Of a stretch of DNA of 64,000 bases, positions 23,011-33,941 are shown one piece after another. Origin of the DNA: Isoetes taiwanensis (taxonomy: Eukaryota; Streptophyta; Lycopodiopsida; Isoetales; Isoetaceae). The notes beneath the pieces were generated by a model that was not told where the DNA came from, searched no databases, and was given only the letters and a program-made list of their open reading frames with translations. The translations under genes and the position numbers were made by a program. The DNA lies in contig JAJEKV010000063.1 of NCBI GenBank assembly GCA_021234155.1, forward strand, positions 3,356,797 to 3,420,796, given 5' to 3'. The stretch's first letter is position 1. Each line of letters starts with the position of its first letter.

Positions 23011-23667
23011 TGAACTTATTAGGCATGCACAGGGTGGCTCCACTATGAACTCCATGTGTTTACATGTTGTTGTTTCGCTTTTTCCTCAGATGGGCTTGAG
23101 AGAACCCTTCCGGTTTTATATTGTGGAAATAATAAGTTTGTTTCTGTTTTAAATGTCGTGTTGAATGTGTTTCAGCAGCATGGAGATGCTTGACAGGTAT
23201 GATTGCTTTGTCAGCCTCAATTTGACACACGTGGTTTGCAGACATTTGTGTGACATCTGCTTGAGCGCGACCGTCATTGTAATAATATGGCCTAAATTTC
23301 CAATGCTTTTTTTTTTTGAGACAATATGTTGGTACCGACTTGTTTCATTAGTTGGTGGGTTGGGCCCCTAGGCATACTAGGCATCCCTCTTCGATTCCTA
23401 GTATGCCCGATGAGCGCCGAACTTCTACCGGGTTCGACTCCCCGCTCTCATAATTATTTATTTGGTCAAACTAGCAATTTCGAGATGTTGTATTTATTCA
23501 ATGGTTTGGTTGAATGTTAGGGGTAAGTCAAATATGGGGGTTTTGACCCCATCTTGACTTGCACTTGAGGGCTGGAATTCCGCCCCATGGCATATGCTGT
23601 GAAATATGCCAGGATCGGATGGTAAAAAAAAATTAATAGACACCCCAAATGATAATCTAAATAAACA
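23011..23667. other. No gene recognised
   Basis: This may include the 3' flank of the Replitron-like element. A GGGTTCGACTCCCCGCTCTCATAATTATTT phrase near 23430 looks superficially like a tRNA T-arm, but I cannot build a cloverleaf around it. Confidence 0.35.
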
Positions 23668-23772
23668 TAACTAAATAGAGACATGAACAAAATAATGCTT
23701 TATGAGATACTTTGTATATTTTGAGTTTTCTCACCCTGAAACGGTTTTGTATTGTTCATGGAAGCAACAGAT
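23668..23772. repeat. 105-bp direct repeat flanking the Helitron, left copy
   Basis: It starts TAACTAAATAGAGACATGAA, runs through GAGATACTTTGTATATTTTG and ends GGAAGCAACAGAT. It matches 27088-27191 with only a few indels. It lies 16 bases outside the Helitron 3' end. Confidence 0.9.
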
Positions 23773-23788
23773 ACAAAAGAAATGCATA

Positions 23789-23818
23789 CTAGTAAACGTG
23801 TGCCCGGCGTTGCCGGGC
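23789..23818 (-). other. Helitron 3' terminus: hairpin plus CTAG
   Basis: Seven-base GC-rich stem with a three-base loop, nine-base spacer, then CTAG|T on the minus strand. Established Helitrons end in CTRR with a hairpin about 10-12 bases upstream and insert between A and T. Confidence 0.8.
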
Positions 23819-24158
23819 TAATGTCCTGGGCATGTGCTTTTTCTTGGCCTTTAAAACCCTAGTAAATATGTGCCCCAAACATCTATATGTTCAATTTTGA
23901 CGTTATTTGCTTTTGTAAAAAAATTTGTTATTGAAATAATATAATCTTTGCGTTCATGGATTTCAATAGAGAAAACAATGTTTATAAGGAATGTAGGAGA
24001 TAGTTTAATCTACCATTGAAGACAGGAAATCTGGAAAGACAAATCCAAAATTGATGTTAAAAATGTCACTCTTAGAAGTAGTTAAGTACATCAATAAGAA
24101 ATAAGCACAAAAAATATATAAAACACAAAATATTGTCTTGGCTCATTGATATTTTAGT

Positions 24159-26900
24159 TCACGATGGAACTCTAAATATACATCTCCACATGGCGCACAT
24201 CACCAAGGGCCTAATGTTGTACTTCGTTGGATGCTCACGTGATATATATTCTCCTACGGATAACATCCTAGCCGGGTAAAAGTGAAATGTACAAAGCGAA
24301 GTCATTGATTCAACTGCCCATGACTTCTCAATGACATCGAGCACATGAGACAACTCATCCCGAAGGTAGGCTCGCATAACGAATCGATACCGCATCGAAA
24401 GAAATGATTTGTAGACCCTAAAACGTGTTCCATTACATATTCCAATGCGTGTGAGTTCTTTGCTACCAAAACACCAATTCACCAAAGGTAATGTGTCGCT
24501 TCTCATCCGATAACATGTTCTGGACAAACAATCGGGTTAGTCAAAAGCACTACATTACCCGATAAAATAGATATACATGTTCTCTAGTCTCCATACCTCT
24601 CTCATAGCACATCCGTAAACAACGCTCCTGGATAAACTTGAGCAAACAGAAGTCATCAATTAGTTGGATAAAAGCCCCAACTTGACAACCTCATCAGCAG
24701 TTAAATATTTCATTGAGCTTTGCAATGAGCTCCTCAACTTCCACGCCATACCCCAATGCACATGAGCATGGTATTTTCGCTCCCCATACCATGATCCAAG
24801 AGCTGATGACATAAGTAACACGGGAGATGTGGTAGCTCCTATCACCCTTTAGGCATTCGGCGACATGGTGACCGAAGACATACCACGGGACCAAAATACG
24901 CACCATCTACATGAATGAAGATGCAAGTAAGTAAGATAAAAATAAAAGAAAGAAAGAAAGTAGAAGATATCAATGAGAACAAAGAGAAATTAGAAGTGAT
25001 TTGTAAGTATTAAACTCACACTTAGAGGAGTTCTTTGTATACTATATTTGTTGTATATCGTGATCTGTCGACATCTCTTGAAGCATCTCCATCCTTCGAT
25101 AGAATGAGTACCTTTATACCTTGGATTCCTTGAGCTCTCGAGAGTGCCACATAGAGTTGTCCGTGACTGAATACTGGATTTGGCAAATACAAACCCACCA
25201 TTTTCATTGTTTGGCCTTGGGACTTGTTGATTGTCATACCAAAAGCTGGACGCAATGGAAATTGGGATGCGCCAAACCGAAATGGGAGTTCTCAAGATTA
25301 TTGGGCACCAAAGGTATTCTAAATATGAACACTCGCCTCCAATATTCTTTCCAAAGGACAATCTCAAGCATCTATAGCTCCTTCCCAATGAATGTATAAT
25401 GAGGCGAGTGCCATTGTAGAGTCCCTTACGTAGAAACAGACCTCAATAACATGACAATCATGCCAACCTTCAAAGTTAATTGATGAGGAGGCATCCCACC
25501 CTGAGTTTGTGCATTCAAAAATTGATAGGATAGACCCCCTCCATTCTCATTAACAAATCGATCAAGATCAGAATAATCAATAGGTGCAAAGTAAACCACT
25601 CACATCCCTCTTTGTTTACTTCATCAACATCATCATTCAAGCATGTAAGTATACCCCTTTGCACCCAATAGGACACACTTCCATAATTCGTTGAAACATC
25701 GTGGAATGTCACGGCTAGCAAGTCATTTAAGTCTTGGGACTTCACACAAATCTCTTCGAAGGCGATCACATCCGGATCCAATATTGGAAAAACGTGGTCT
25801 CAAGTCCATCTCCAACTCGTAAAAGATACTCGCAGAACGCTTTTGCTCTTCCTCGCTCTCTTCCCCAATAATCGCTCATGACTCGCATATTTACGTTAAG
25901 CTTATGTTCCTCGACATGATCCCATATGTAAGAGCATTTCAAGGAAGCATGCACAATTTGGGGGCGATTTCCTGGAACCACGTGGTGGAAGGCGAAAAAT
26001 CTCCTCCCAAAACAACAATGAGTCCCCAAACAATTTGTCACATGACATCACGCCACGGAGTGTTCTATCCAAAGGTTTCATAAACATATTTATGCATCAT
26101 TGGGGCCTCATCCCATATAATCATGCGAAGTCGCTCTTATCAATTTTGCCAACTCCGGACCGCTTTGGAATATTGCAACGCTGACGCCTCATCTATGTTT
26201 ATCGGTATGTTGAACCTTGAATGTGCAAAGGCGCCACCCTTCAATAAGGTGGATGCAATTCCTCAAGACGAACCGCCAAAGGTAATGAAACCTTTGGCAC
26301 GTAACATAAGACAACATGGTGTTAAAAAGAAAACTTTTTCCCGAGCCGCCGCACCATGAACGAAAACACCCCGGCCCTTTTCTAACATCACATGCTCATC
26401 GATCACACGGCCGAAGACAACACGTTGGTCGTGATATAAGCGGGCCCACAGCCTTCTTGCACCTCTACCATATCTTCTTGAAACACCTCATCCCAAATAT
26501 CATATATGGATCTATTGCACGCCAGAAGAATGAAATCAAACTCCCCTTAAGGATCGCCTGACGTAGTTCATATGATCTTCAATGTCTAGAAGTGCCATGT
26601 CAAATAATTGATCGCACATATTTACACTTTGATCTTCTCGCGAACCCTTCAGGCCTCATGCAAGAAGTCATCGATCATAGAAAGCTTGACTTCTTTCCAC
26701 AGCTTGTAGTGGATTCGATGGTTCACAATTTATAAGGATCATGGCGCAACATGTGCCGCAGAATTGTGGTGGCATGCCCCATGCCGCCGCTTTGAAGAGA
26801 CTCAAGCCATTCTCGGTGTCATCAATGGCAACCCACGACGCAATGCAAGCTTTTTATATGTTGCACACAACTCCCCGCCAAAAGAGCGTGAATCTTCAAA
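24159..26900 (-). pseudogene. Helitron Rep/Pif1-like helicase remnant
   Basis: Right to left on the minus strand: IDDTENGLSLLKAAAWGMPP and FCGTCCAMILINCEPSNPLQ (about 26830-26700), the domain just before the helicase in plant Helitron proteins. A decayed DEAPMMHKYV-like Walker B stretch follows near 26110. Next are FGRRFFAFHHVVPGNRPQIV and LKCSYIWDHVEEHKLNVNMR (26041-25766, motif III region, where the usual GGDFRQ is altered). Then DDVDEVNKEGCEW (about 25620), and [13 protein letters not shown] with [13 protein letters not shown] (25255-25022, motifs V and VI). Downstream, 24527-24159 (FGSKELTRIGICNGTRFRVY) may be an RPA-like segment, as some plant Helitrons carry, or a displaced helicase piece. 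Frames are broken many times, so it is inactive. Confidence 0.8.
24946..24962. repeat. (GAAA)n microsatellite
   Basis: Short run of GAAA units inside the Helitron. Confidence 0.6.
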
Positions 26901-27087
26901 ACTAATTGCACCTGTCACGCCGGTCAATCAGAGTCGTAGAATAGTATCGCTTCTCCTTCAAGGATTAACAAAGTACATGCCCAATAGTGGGAAACTTCGG
27001 GTATTCTCTCTCGACCTTCCATTTTCGACCGGGTTGATCGTGAGGTAAATTTTTAGGAAAATCATGATAGAGCAATTGAGTAGCCTC

Positions 27088-27191
27088 TAACTAAATAGAG
27101 ACATGAACAAAATAATGCTTTTATGAGATACTTTGTATATTTTGAGTTTTCACCCCTAAAACGTTTTGTATTGTTCATGGAAGCAACAGAT
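27088..27191. repeat. 104-bp direct repeat flanking the Helitron, right copy
   Basis: Matches 23668-23772 in the same orientation. After GCAACAGAT the two copies diverge at once. Helitrons do not duplicate their target, so this repeat needs another origin: a target already repeated, or a captured copy. Confidence 0.9.
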
Positions 27192-27926
27192 AATGCACGG
27201 CACACCTCGCCCCGACATCGCGCATTTTACCCTAAAATTATAGCAATTTTTCCGCCACTTCTTTTCCGCCTATTATTTCCTCGCCATTCCGCCGCTTCCA
27301 TTCTTCGCTTCCGCCGCCTAATTCAGTCATACTGCGATGGGCTTTGGCTATGGCGATCGTGGGTAACGGTGGAGCCGGTGGATTAAACGCCATGTTCGCT
27401 CAAGATGGATTCGCTGGGTAAGATGGATTTGTTCGCTCGCTTCGGGGCCGCCTAAGGATTTCTTTTGCGCCGCTTCAAGGACCGCCTGCATCTTCGCACT
27501 TGCTTCGACCGCAAATGGGCGATGCAAATGGGCAAATAAACCTTTTTCCTTCTTCTTATCAACGGATTGAAAGGGAAAACCCCGCTCGTCGGTAATCGTG
27601 GCCAGGTGGAATTACGTCCCCGCATTCACGGGAGCATCACCGGGTAGGCTTCTCGGCGGCGTTGCCGCCTCGCTGCTGGCACTTTCAGCGTTCACGCCGT
27701 GCGCCGCCGCCTCGAAGTATTCCACACGGGGCGTACGCCTCTGCCCCGTGAATTACGCAGTCCAAAAGAAATGCCGTAGGGGAATTCCACGCCCCCGGTT
27801 CACGGTGATGAGTACGCCAAGCACCAGGCGGCGCGACGAAGCGGCGAAAGCCGCTGAAAGGCGCCACGAGGGTCAAGGTCACGAGGAATATTCCGAGGGG
27901 ATGCCCGAGGGGCTTAGATTCTTTAC
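27192..27926 (+). other. GC-rich stretch with a 110-codon open frame of doubtful meaning
   Basis: The region is much more GC- and CpG-rich than its surroundings. A frame at 27598-27930 starts MARWNYVPAFTGASPGRLLG and ends in a charged tail (RRRDEAAKAAERRHEGQGHE). It resembles nothing I recognise, and an opposite-strand frame overlaps it. It contains several variants of the phrase GAATTACG / GAATTCC beside CCCCG..CACGG. Confidence 0.3.
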
Positions 27927-27963
27927 TTAATCCCACGCAGGGTGGGATTACTTAACGTAGCAT
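27927..27963. repeat. Hairpin-bearing direct repeat at the Crypton-like region, left copy
   Basis: TTAATCCCAC-GCAGG-GTGGGATTAC folds into a stem and is followed by TTAACGTAGCAT. A related hairpin followed by GGTAGCAT stands at 31409-31441 in the same direction, on the other side of the Crypton-like gene. Confidence 0.65.
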
Positions 27964-28042
27964 TTTTTTTTTCCCCGCCATTCTACGAGCCTATTCTCAC
28001 GGTGATAGTGGCGCTAAGCTTCTTCCATCGGCCCTGAGGTAC

Positions 28043-28408
28043 TGTTAGTTAGATAGGATTTTGTTAAAGAAATTTTCATGTTCTCAAGTTTCTTGAAACT
28101 TGTTCAGTTTTTGGAGCAGAGTAAGCACTTCCCAAGCTTCTTCAGGCGACTTTTGTTCTCGGCTTTTTTGTTTGGTGAGGATACGCTTGAAGAATCTGTT
28201 TATTCTGCTGTTTTCTTGTAAATCTAACTTGTTCTTTCTGTTTTTTGTTAGGTTCTTGGTTCTGATCAGTTCCGGTGAGGCGCCGTGTTAGTTAGATAGC
28301 ATTTTGTTAAAGAAATTTCATGTTCTTCAAGTTTCTTGAAACTTGTTCGAGTTTTTTGGAGTAGAGGCACTTCCGGGCAGCTTCTGGCGACTTTGTTCTG
28401 GCAGCTCG
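28043..28408. repeat. Direct duplication of about 120 bp
   Basis: TGTTAGTTAGATAG, ATTTTGTTAAAGAAATTT, CATGTTCT, CAAGTTTCTTGAAACTTGTT and GGCGACTTTGTTCT occur in the same order at 28043-28163 and again at 28286-28408, about 243 bases apart. This is probably in the leader of the Crypton-like gene. AAGTTTCTTGAAACTT is itself palindromic. Confidence 0.8.
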
Positions 28409-28750
28409 ATTTGTTCTGGCAGGTAATCTTTAGTTTTATTTAGTGAGTGATTTATCTATGGATTTCTTTATGTTTATGCTTGCATTACTTTTACAGATTT
28501 GAGAGTCTGTTGTTGTGCTCGAGTCTGTTGTTGTGCTCAACTATAAGGAAGACATCTGTGGATCCTTCTGCAAGACAAATTTTAGGTCAGTAATCCTTGT
28601 GCTAGGGTTAGTTTAGTGGTTTGGTTTAGTTTAGTTTAGTTTTAGTTTAGTGTTTAAGTTCGGCTAGGGTAACTAATGTTGTTTTCTTTTTATGTATGGT
28701 GCAGGTTCAGTTGTGTTGTAAACAGCAGGTGTTAAGACTGACTTGTTATT
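28409..28750. other. Presumed leader of the Crypton-like gene
   Basis: Contains a run of GTTTAGTTTAGTTTAGTT (28616-28650) and possible small exons, for example after AG at 28704. No protein is recognised here. Confidence 0.3.
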
Positions 28751-30960
28751 ATGTCTGTTATGCAACCAGTATGTTTAACATGCTTGTTTGTCATAATAGC
28801 AAATATGGGAGAGAGTTCTCAGCCAAGTTTCTGTCTGGTACCTGGAGAGGGTTCTTTAGTGATGCCTTCAAGTCCTGTTACAATGGAAGAAAGTCAAAGC
28901 ATCCTAGCAGAGTTTGCTGTTGGTGACAGTAGTAGCGATGAGGAATATGATGCGAAGGAGAATTGGCTTCCACTTGATGAGGATTTATTGTCTGAAGCTT
29001 TGAATGGTGGTCCTGAGCGGTCAAAGAGTGTTAATAGCTGGGCGAGAAGAAGATTTGATGAGTGGAGGAAGGATTTTGGTTTAGATGTTTCTATTCCGAT
29101 TGAGAAGTTGAGTTTGGTTGACCTGAACAAGATGTTGACGAGGTTTATTCTTCAGGTAACATTTCGTTTATTGTTTTGTTTATTTTTTTTTGTTTTGTAT
29201 TTTATATTCTGATATCTTTGTTATGTTTTTCTAATAGGCTAAAAAGAAGAATGGAAAGATGTATCCACCCGGAACGTAAGTTTTCTTTGTCATTTGTTAT
29301 TTTCATTTTTATTATTTTCTTTTTTTGTTGTAATTTATTATCTGTTCTTGTTTCCTTTACCGCGTTCTTCTTTTTTGTTTCATAGGCTTAACTCTCTATT
29401 GAGAGGTATCGGCAGATTGTTCGTGAGAGAGCACAGAGAGTTCAAGGGGAGACTGGTGTGTTCGAGCCTCCATTTAATATCTTGTATGACCCTATATTTA
29501 CGCAGACTATGGATGCGCGCTTTGTCACAGGTTAAGAAGTTGAGACAAGATGGAAATTACGAAACCTAAGAAGAAAGCACTGGCCATAACCTTCGCTTTA
29601 GAAAAGGATATTTTAGATGACATAGATCATCGATGACACATCGCATGTGTTGTATAAAAAGGCTTTTCTATTACATGGTTACACGCTTTGGGATTAGAGG
29701 AAACAAAGAGTTGTGGAGAGTAAAGGATTGTGACATGACTCTTGAGGTCAATGATGGTGGAGAGTTGGTCAAATACGGGAACGATTGAGTAAGAATCATA
29801 ATCCAACGCCACAAAGTATGAAGATCATCACTTTCACAACCTCGCTTTTGGACATACGAAGCTGATTTTGTAATCGACATATAAGCGCGATATTCGACAC
29901 TTGCCCGGGCGAAAAGAAAATAATTCCATGCCACGCCCTTTTTTCTACAGCCTATTCCTAGGTATAAAAAAAAATGTAAGTTTCTAATTCTTTTCTTTGT
30001 TTTTAATTGATTGTTCTCATAATGTTTGTGTTAATGTTTCGCATGTTTCTTTTCTTTTAATTGTTTGTTCGCCTAATTGACCGCCCTTGAGTGTTAATGT
30101 TTTAATTTCGTTTTTTAATTCAGGTTTTCTCGCTTTCGTGTGGTATGCCGACACCCGCTGGTATTAATTCTATTACGGCGGGCTCAATACAATGGCGTCA
30201 ACAATCCATCCTCCGACAATCAAGTCTCGCAAATAAGTCCCGGCAGGTTTCATTAGTTTCACGCCTTTCACCGCTAGTGTTCCTTCCGACGTAGGGCATG
30301 GCAATTACCGGGCATAGAAGCGCCGTGTTATGAGAGGTAATTCATAATTTATTTTGTTTGTTTTATCTATTTTGTTTTGTCTATTCTGCTTGCCTTTGGT
30401 AACATGTTTCTTTTGCAAAATACCGATCGAACCGAGAGTCGAAAATAAATGCATGTATGAATTTAATTAGTCAACCAATCAATTTCGATGGGCGATGCGT
30501 ATACAAGGATGTCCTTTCCGTAATGTCTTTGAACCTTCGTTGTTTTTGTTATTTCTTTTGTTATATTTTTTCCTTTCTCGCTTTTGCGATGAAGTTTCCA
30601 AGCGCATCGTCGTTGGGACTTCTTCCAGAACGCTCTTCAAGAATTGAATGGAAATGTGACAACATCAACAATTCTGCGGTTAAAGATAGTTCGCTTGCTA
30701 CCGGTTGTGATGATATGCGTTGGGAGGTGATGCTAGTGCTTTTGGCGATCAAGTACAAAAATGCATGACAGTACGTGAAAGTATGAGTGAGATTGTCGCT
30801 AAGCAAATTACCATTGAGAAGTCTCGAGATTGTTAGTAATCCCGCGGCTGCTTTTTGAGGTCGACGAGGACGATATGATGCGCCTTTTATGACGAAGCTT
30901 AGCAAGTGTTTCCCCGAAGTGCTAAAGCAATTGGGAAGTATTCAGTCCCGGCATTAACAC
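28751..30960 (+). pseudogene. Crypton-like tyrosine recombinase (DUF3504-type) gene, frame-broken
   Basis: Exon 28751-29155 encodes an acidic N-terminus and then SVNSWARRRFDEWRKDFGL and LSLVDLNKMLTRFILQ. Exon 29238-29275 encodes AKKKNGKMYPPGT. Exon 29386 onward continues LNSLLRGIGR and, in a shifted frame, VRERAQRVQGETGVFEPPF, then NILYDPIFTQTMDARF. The order (AxxxFxxW core, (K)NGxxYPPxTLxSLLxGI, then FNILxDPxF) is that of the Crypton-derived N-terminal domain known from ZMYM2/QRICH1/KRBA2 relatives. Further on, KPKKKALAITFALEKDILDD (29550) and RGNKELWRVKDCDMTLE (29695) resemble the start of the catalytic part. TGHRSAV near 30310 matches the G-H-R-S box before the nucleophilic tyrosine. The 3' half is badly decayed. 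Cryptons insert as circular DNA through a tyrosine recombinase. The assignment is by motif only. Confidence 0.6.
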
Positions 30961-31195
30961 TCAAGGAAGCTTCAATTTAACCCATTTATTAATATTGGAA
31001 TGGACATGAATCGGCTTTGTTGGAGCTATCGGAGCTATTACGAAAAGCGATGTGGAAGAAGAAAAATGAAGCCTGATATCTAGATCCAGTTTACTTTGAG
31101 CTGTGTTTTCTCTTTAATCAGAATGTTCAGTTGTTTCATAATGTTGAGTTGTTTTCAGAATTTTCAGAATGTTCAGTTGTTGAAACTATCAAATT

Positions 31196-31295
31196 GGTGA
31201 AACTATGAAACTATGATTTTGCTGTGTAACTGTAACTATGAAACTATGATTTTGCTGTGAAACTATGATTTTGAAATGCTGTGTAACTGTAATCT
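31196..31295. repeat. Minisatellite of a GAAACTATGATTTTGCTGTG-like unit
   Basis: Four to five imperfect units of TGAAACTATGATTTTGCTGTG or GTAACTGTAACTATGAAAC follow each other. This is probably slippage-born DNA in the 3' part of the Crypton-like region. Confidence 0.7.
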
Positions 31296-31408
31296 TTTAA
31301 TATTGTGAATCTTGTCTTGTTAATGTATGAAATAAAAGTAATGTTGTGAATCTTGTAATCTTGTGGTGGAGATAAAATTACTGGTTTTAAAATACACAGA
31401 AAAAGACA

Positions 31409-31441
31409 GTAATCCCACCCTTACGTGGATTACGGTAGCAT
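31409..31441. repeat. Hairpin-bearing direct repeat at the Crypton-like region, right copy
   Basis: GTAATCCCAC-CCTTA-CGTGGATTAC is followed by GGTAGCAT. It pairs with 27927-27963. Together they may mark the two ends of one element. Confidence 0.65.
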
Positions 31442-31518
31442 ATCATGATGTAATCTTCTATAGGACCAGTGCGCCATTCGACGATGAATTGTAAAACCTG
31501 CAAGTTATATTCCAAGGG

Positions 31519-33356
31519 ATGGAAAGACTTGGTTTCAGTTCAACGCAGTGTTACAATAAAAAAGGTGCTCTGGTTTTGTACTCGGAAGAATGGTGGCATG
31601 TAGTTTTCCATTTCTATGTATTGGAGCAGACCCACTTAGGGTTCATGGCTTATAACTCTGGCATCTGTAATCTTTGGGCTGCGTCCTCCCAAAGTTGTAA
31701 CAATGCATATGGGCAAAGTGAAGAAATTGCTGTCCTTGGTATTGGAAAATGTTCGAAGGGAAGAAATTCCTTGGCAAGTAATCCCTATGTACAAAATGAA
31801 AGCACGCAACAGGAATCACGCCGGAGGCCATTGGACGTAATCAGCATCGTTTCTTCTCTTGTCAGGTATGGAAACTCAAAGAACTTATTAGAAGGAAAAC
31901 GGATTTATGATATCATCATAGAAAGTAGAGTAGAAGTAGATCCTTATATAGAGAATCATCTTGTACAAATGTATGGCAAATGTGGTGCTCTGCATGAAGC
32001 CTGGAATGTGTTTATTAACATGAGAAGGCGTAATGTGTTCTCTTGGAACATTATGATGGCAGCTTATGCCAAACAAGGTAGGCTTAAGGAGGCTTCCCAT
32101 CTTTTTGAAAACATGCCTCAAAGGAACTTAGTTTCTTGGAATTCTATGATTGCAGCTTATGCCCAGCAAGGGAAACTCATGATTGCTCTTGAACTCTTTC
32201 AGCAAATGCCTCGGGCGGGTGATCACATGGACTTCTTTGCTTTCAGGTTACATCCAAGAAAGACAACTTAAGCAAGCCCTTGAGCTCTTCTAACAAATGC
32301 CCGAGCGGAATATATTTTCTTGGACAACCATGATCATTGGTTATATTCAAAAGAGGCAGCTTGATAGGGCTCTCCAGCTCTTTGTACAAATGTAGTGACA
32401 TGGAATGTAATCCTTTCATGTTATGCTCAGCATGGACATCTTAAAGAAGTCCTCCAAATTTTTAAGCATATGCCACATCATGATGTCATTTCTTGGACTA
32501 TCATGGTTGAGGCTTATGCACATAACGGATTTCTGAGCAGGCATTTGCTCTATTTAAAGCAATGCCATGCAAAAATGTGGTTTCCTGGAATGCCATGCTT
32601 TCTGGTTATATTCGCAAGAATGCCTCAATGAAGCATTCAGTTGTTTGAACAGATGCCTGAAAGGGATATCACATCATGGAATGCAATGCTTGCAGGCTTT
32701 GTCCAGCAACATCTGTTTAAGGGAAGCCTTTCAACTATTTCATCAAATGCCTAAGCATGATGTCACATCATTAAATATAGTGCTTGCTGCACATGCCCAA
32801 TTGTGCAAACTGGGGATGCCGTTCGTTATTTTCAACAAATGTCAGAGCGGAATGTGTCATCATGGAATTCTATGCTTGCAATATATTCTCAGCATGGACA
32901 ACTGAAGGGATGCCCTTTGTATTTTTCGCCTAATGCCGCACGGGATATTGTCTCCTGGAATTGTATGATTGCTGCATTTGCCCAGCATGGTCAAGGAAAT
33001 CAAGCACTCCAGTTATGGAGCAGATGAAGCAGGAAGGGTTCACACCCAATGAAGCTACTTTTGCTAGCATCTTTTGGGGATGCAGCCATGACGGTCTCAT
33101 AGATGAGAGCTGCCACTGCTTTGTTTCAATGGCTTTAGACCATTTCATGGGACCTCAGCTGAGTTCTATACTTGTCAGGTTCTCCTTCTTGGATATCTAG
33201 GGCTGGCTTGACAGTGCAGAAGCATTAATCAATAATATTCCAATGCGGGCAGATGGTATCTCATGGATAACCTTGCTTGGGTCATGCACCCTTCATAGCT
33301 GTAATCAAACGGGGGTCTCTGACCAGAGTGTGAACAAAGTTGAATGCAACTGCAAG
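31519..33356 (+). pseudogene. PLS-type pentatricopeptide repeat (PPR) protein, multiply broken
   Basis: PPR proteins bind organelle RNA, one base per repeat. A 250-codon frame (31519-32271) has a pre-repeat region and three clear repeats (IENHLVQMYGKCGALHEAWN; VFSWNIMMAAYAKQGRLKEA; LVSWNSMIAAYAQQGKLMIA). It then slips frame at about 32210, but the repeats go on: VITWTSLLSGYIQERQLKQA, IFSWTTMIIGYIQKRQLDRA, VTWNVILSCYAQHGHLKEV, VISWTIMVEAYAHNGFLS and further ones to IVSWNCMIAAFAQHGQGNQA. The end resembles the long motif (GFTPNEATFASIFWGCSHDG) and an E-like segment (ADGISWITLLGSCTLHS, 33250-33300). I count about twelve repeats across several frames with at least three stops. No DYW end is seen. 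The short S-type repeats with MPxR(N/D) are typical of early land-plant PLS genes. Confidence 0.85.
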
Positions 33357-33941
33357 TAGTACATAGGTGGCCGTGAAGCATGTTGTAAGAACAAAAATGT
33401 ATATGCGCCATCTACACCCCCTTTACACTCCCTCTTTCTCCCTCTATTCACAGTACAAAAATTCCTAAAATTCTAGACAGTCTTATAATTTAATACAATC
33501 TTCTGGTCAGATGCAACACAATTTCAAGTTTCAAACTACTACACAATGCGAAAGGTCTATGTCTCAACAAAACGTTAACAAACAAAATGGAAAATAGCAG
33601 CATATTTGCTATTTTCATGATCTTTATTGGAAGAGCATGTGCGAAACCTTTTATTTCTGTGTTTGTTTGTTACTTGCATGTTTTGACTTCGAAAATCCAC
33701 CTATTTTGTTGTAAGGAAAAAAAAATATATATACTATAAAAGGTGGAAAAAAGATATGATTGGATATTTGCTGGATTTGCACAACATCCTAAATGTGGCG
33801 CAATGTGCAACTTTCTTTTCAGTCGTGAACAAGAATCTAGGAGAGTTATGCGCCACTATTTTGCAACCACCATAGCTGAAAGGCTTATAAGCTTGCATGC
33901 CAGCTCTAATACGTTGATCCCTTCTTCTGCCCAGGTTAAGC
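33357..33941. other. Upstream region of the first multicopper oxidase gene
   Basis: AT-rich, no gene seen apart from the candidate TATA box listed separately. The promoter of the oxidase gene should lie here. Confidence 0.4.
33735..33743 (+). promoter_or_regulatory. Candidate TATA box of the first oxidase gene
   Basis: TATAAAAGG lies about 200 bases before the ATG at 33942, preceded by an ATATATATAC run. Position and match are good, but no transcription start is known. Confidence 0.4.

Larger units (their letters stand above)
23789..27087 (-). mobile_element. Helitron with helicase remnants (minus orientation)
   Basis: The 3' end read on the minus strand is a GCCCGGC-AAC-GCCGGGC hairpin (23802-23818), nine bases, then CTAG followed by T (23792-23788). 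This is the standard Helitron terminus. Inside are minus-strand remnants of the Rep/helicase protein. I cannot fix the 5' TC end. The direct repeat starting at 27088 offers a possible limit, with TCTCTATTTAGTTAG on the minus strand near 27100 as a candidate start. Confidence 0.75.

Noticed and set aside
23425-23460. Possible tRNA gene (GGGTTCGACTCCC phrase like a T-arm)
   Set aside because: The T-arm-like word is present, but no matching acceptor, D-arm or anticodon arm can be built around it.
27598-27930. GC-rich 110-codon frame as a real gene
   Set aside because: No family resemblance, an opposite-strand frame of similar length, and high GC alone can explain the lack of stops.
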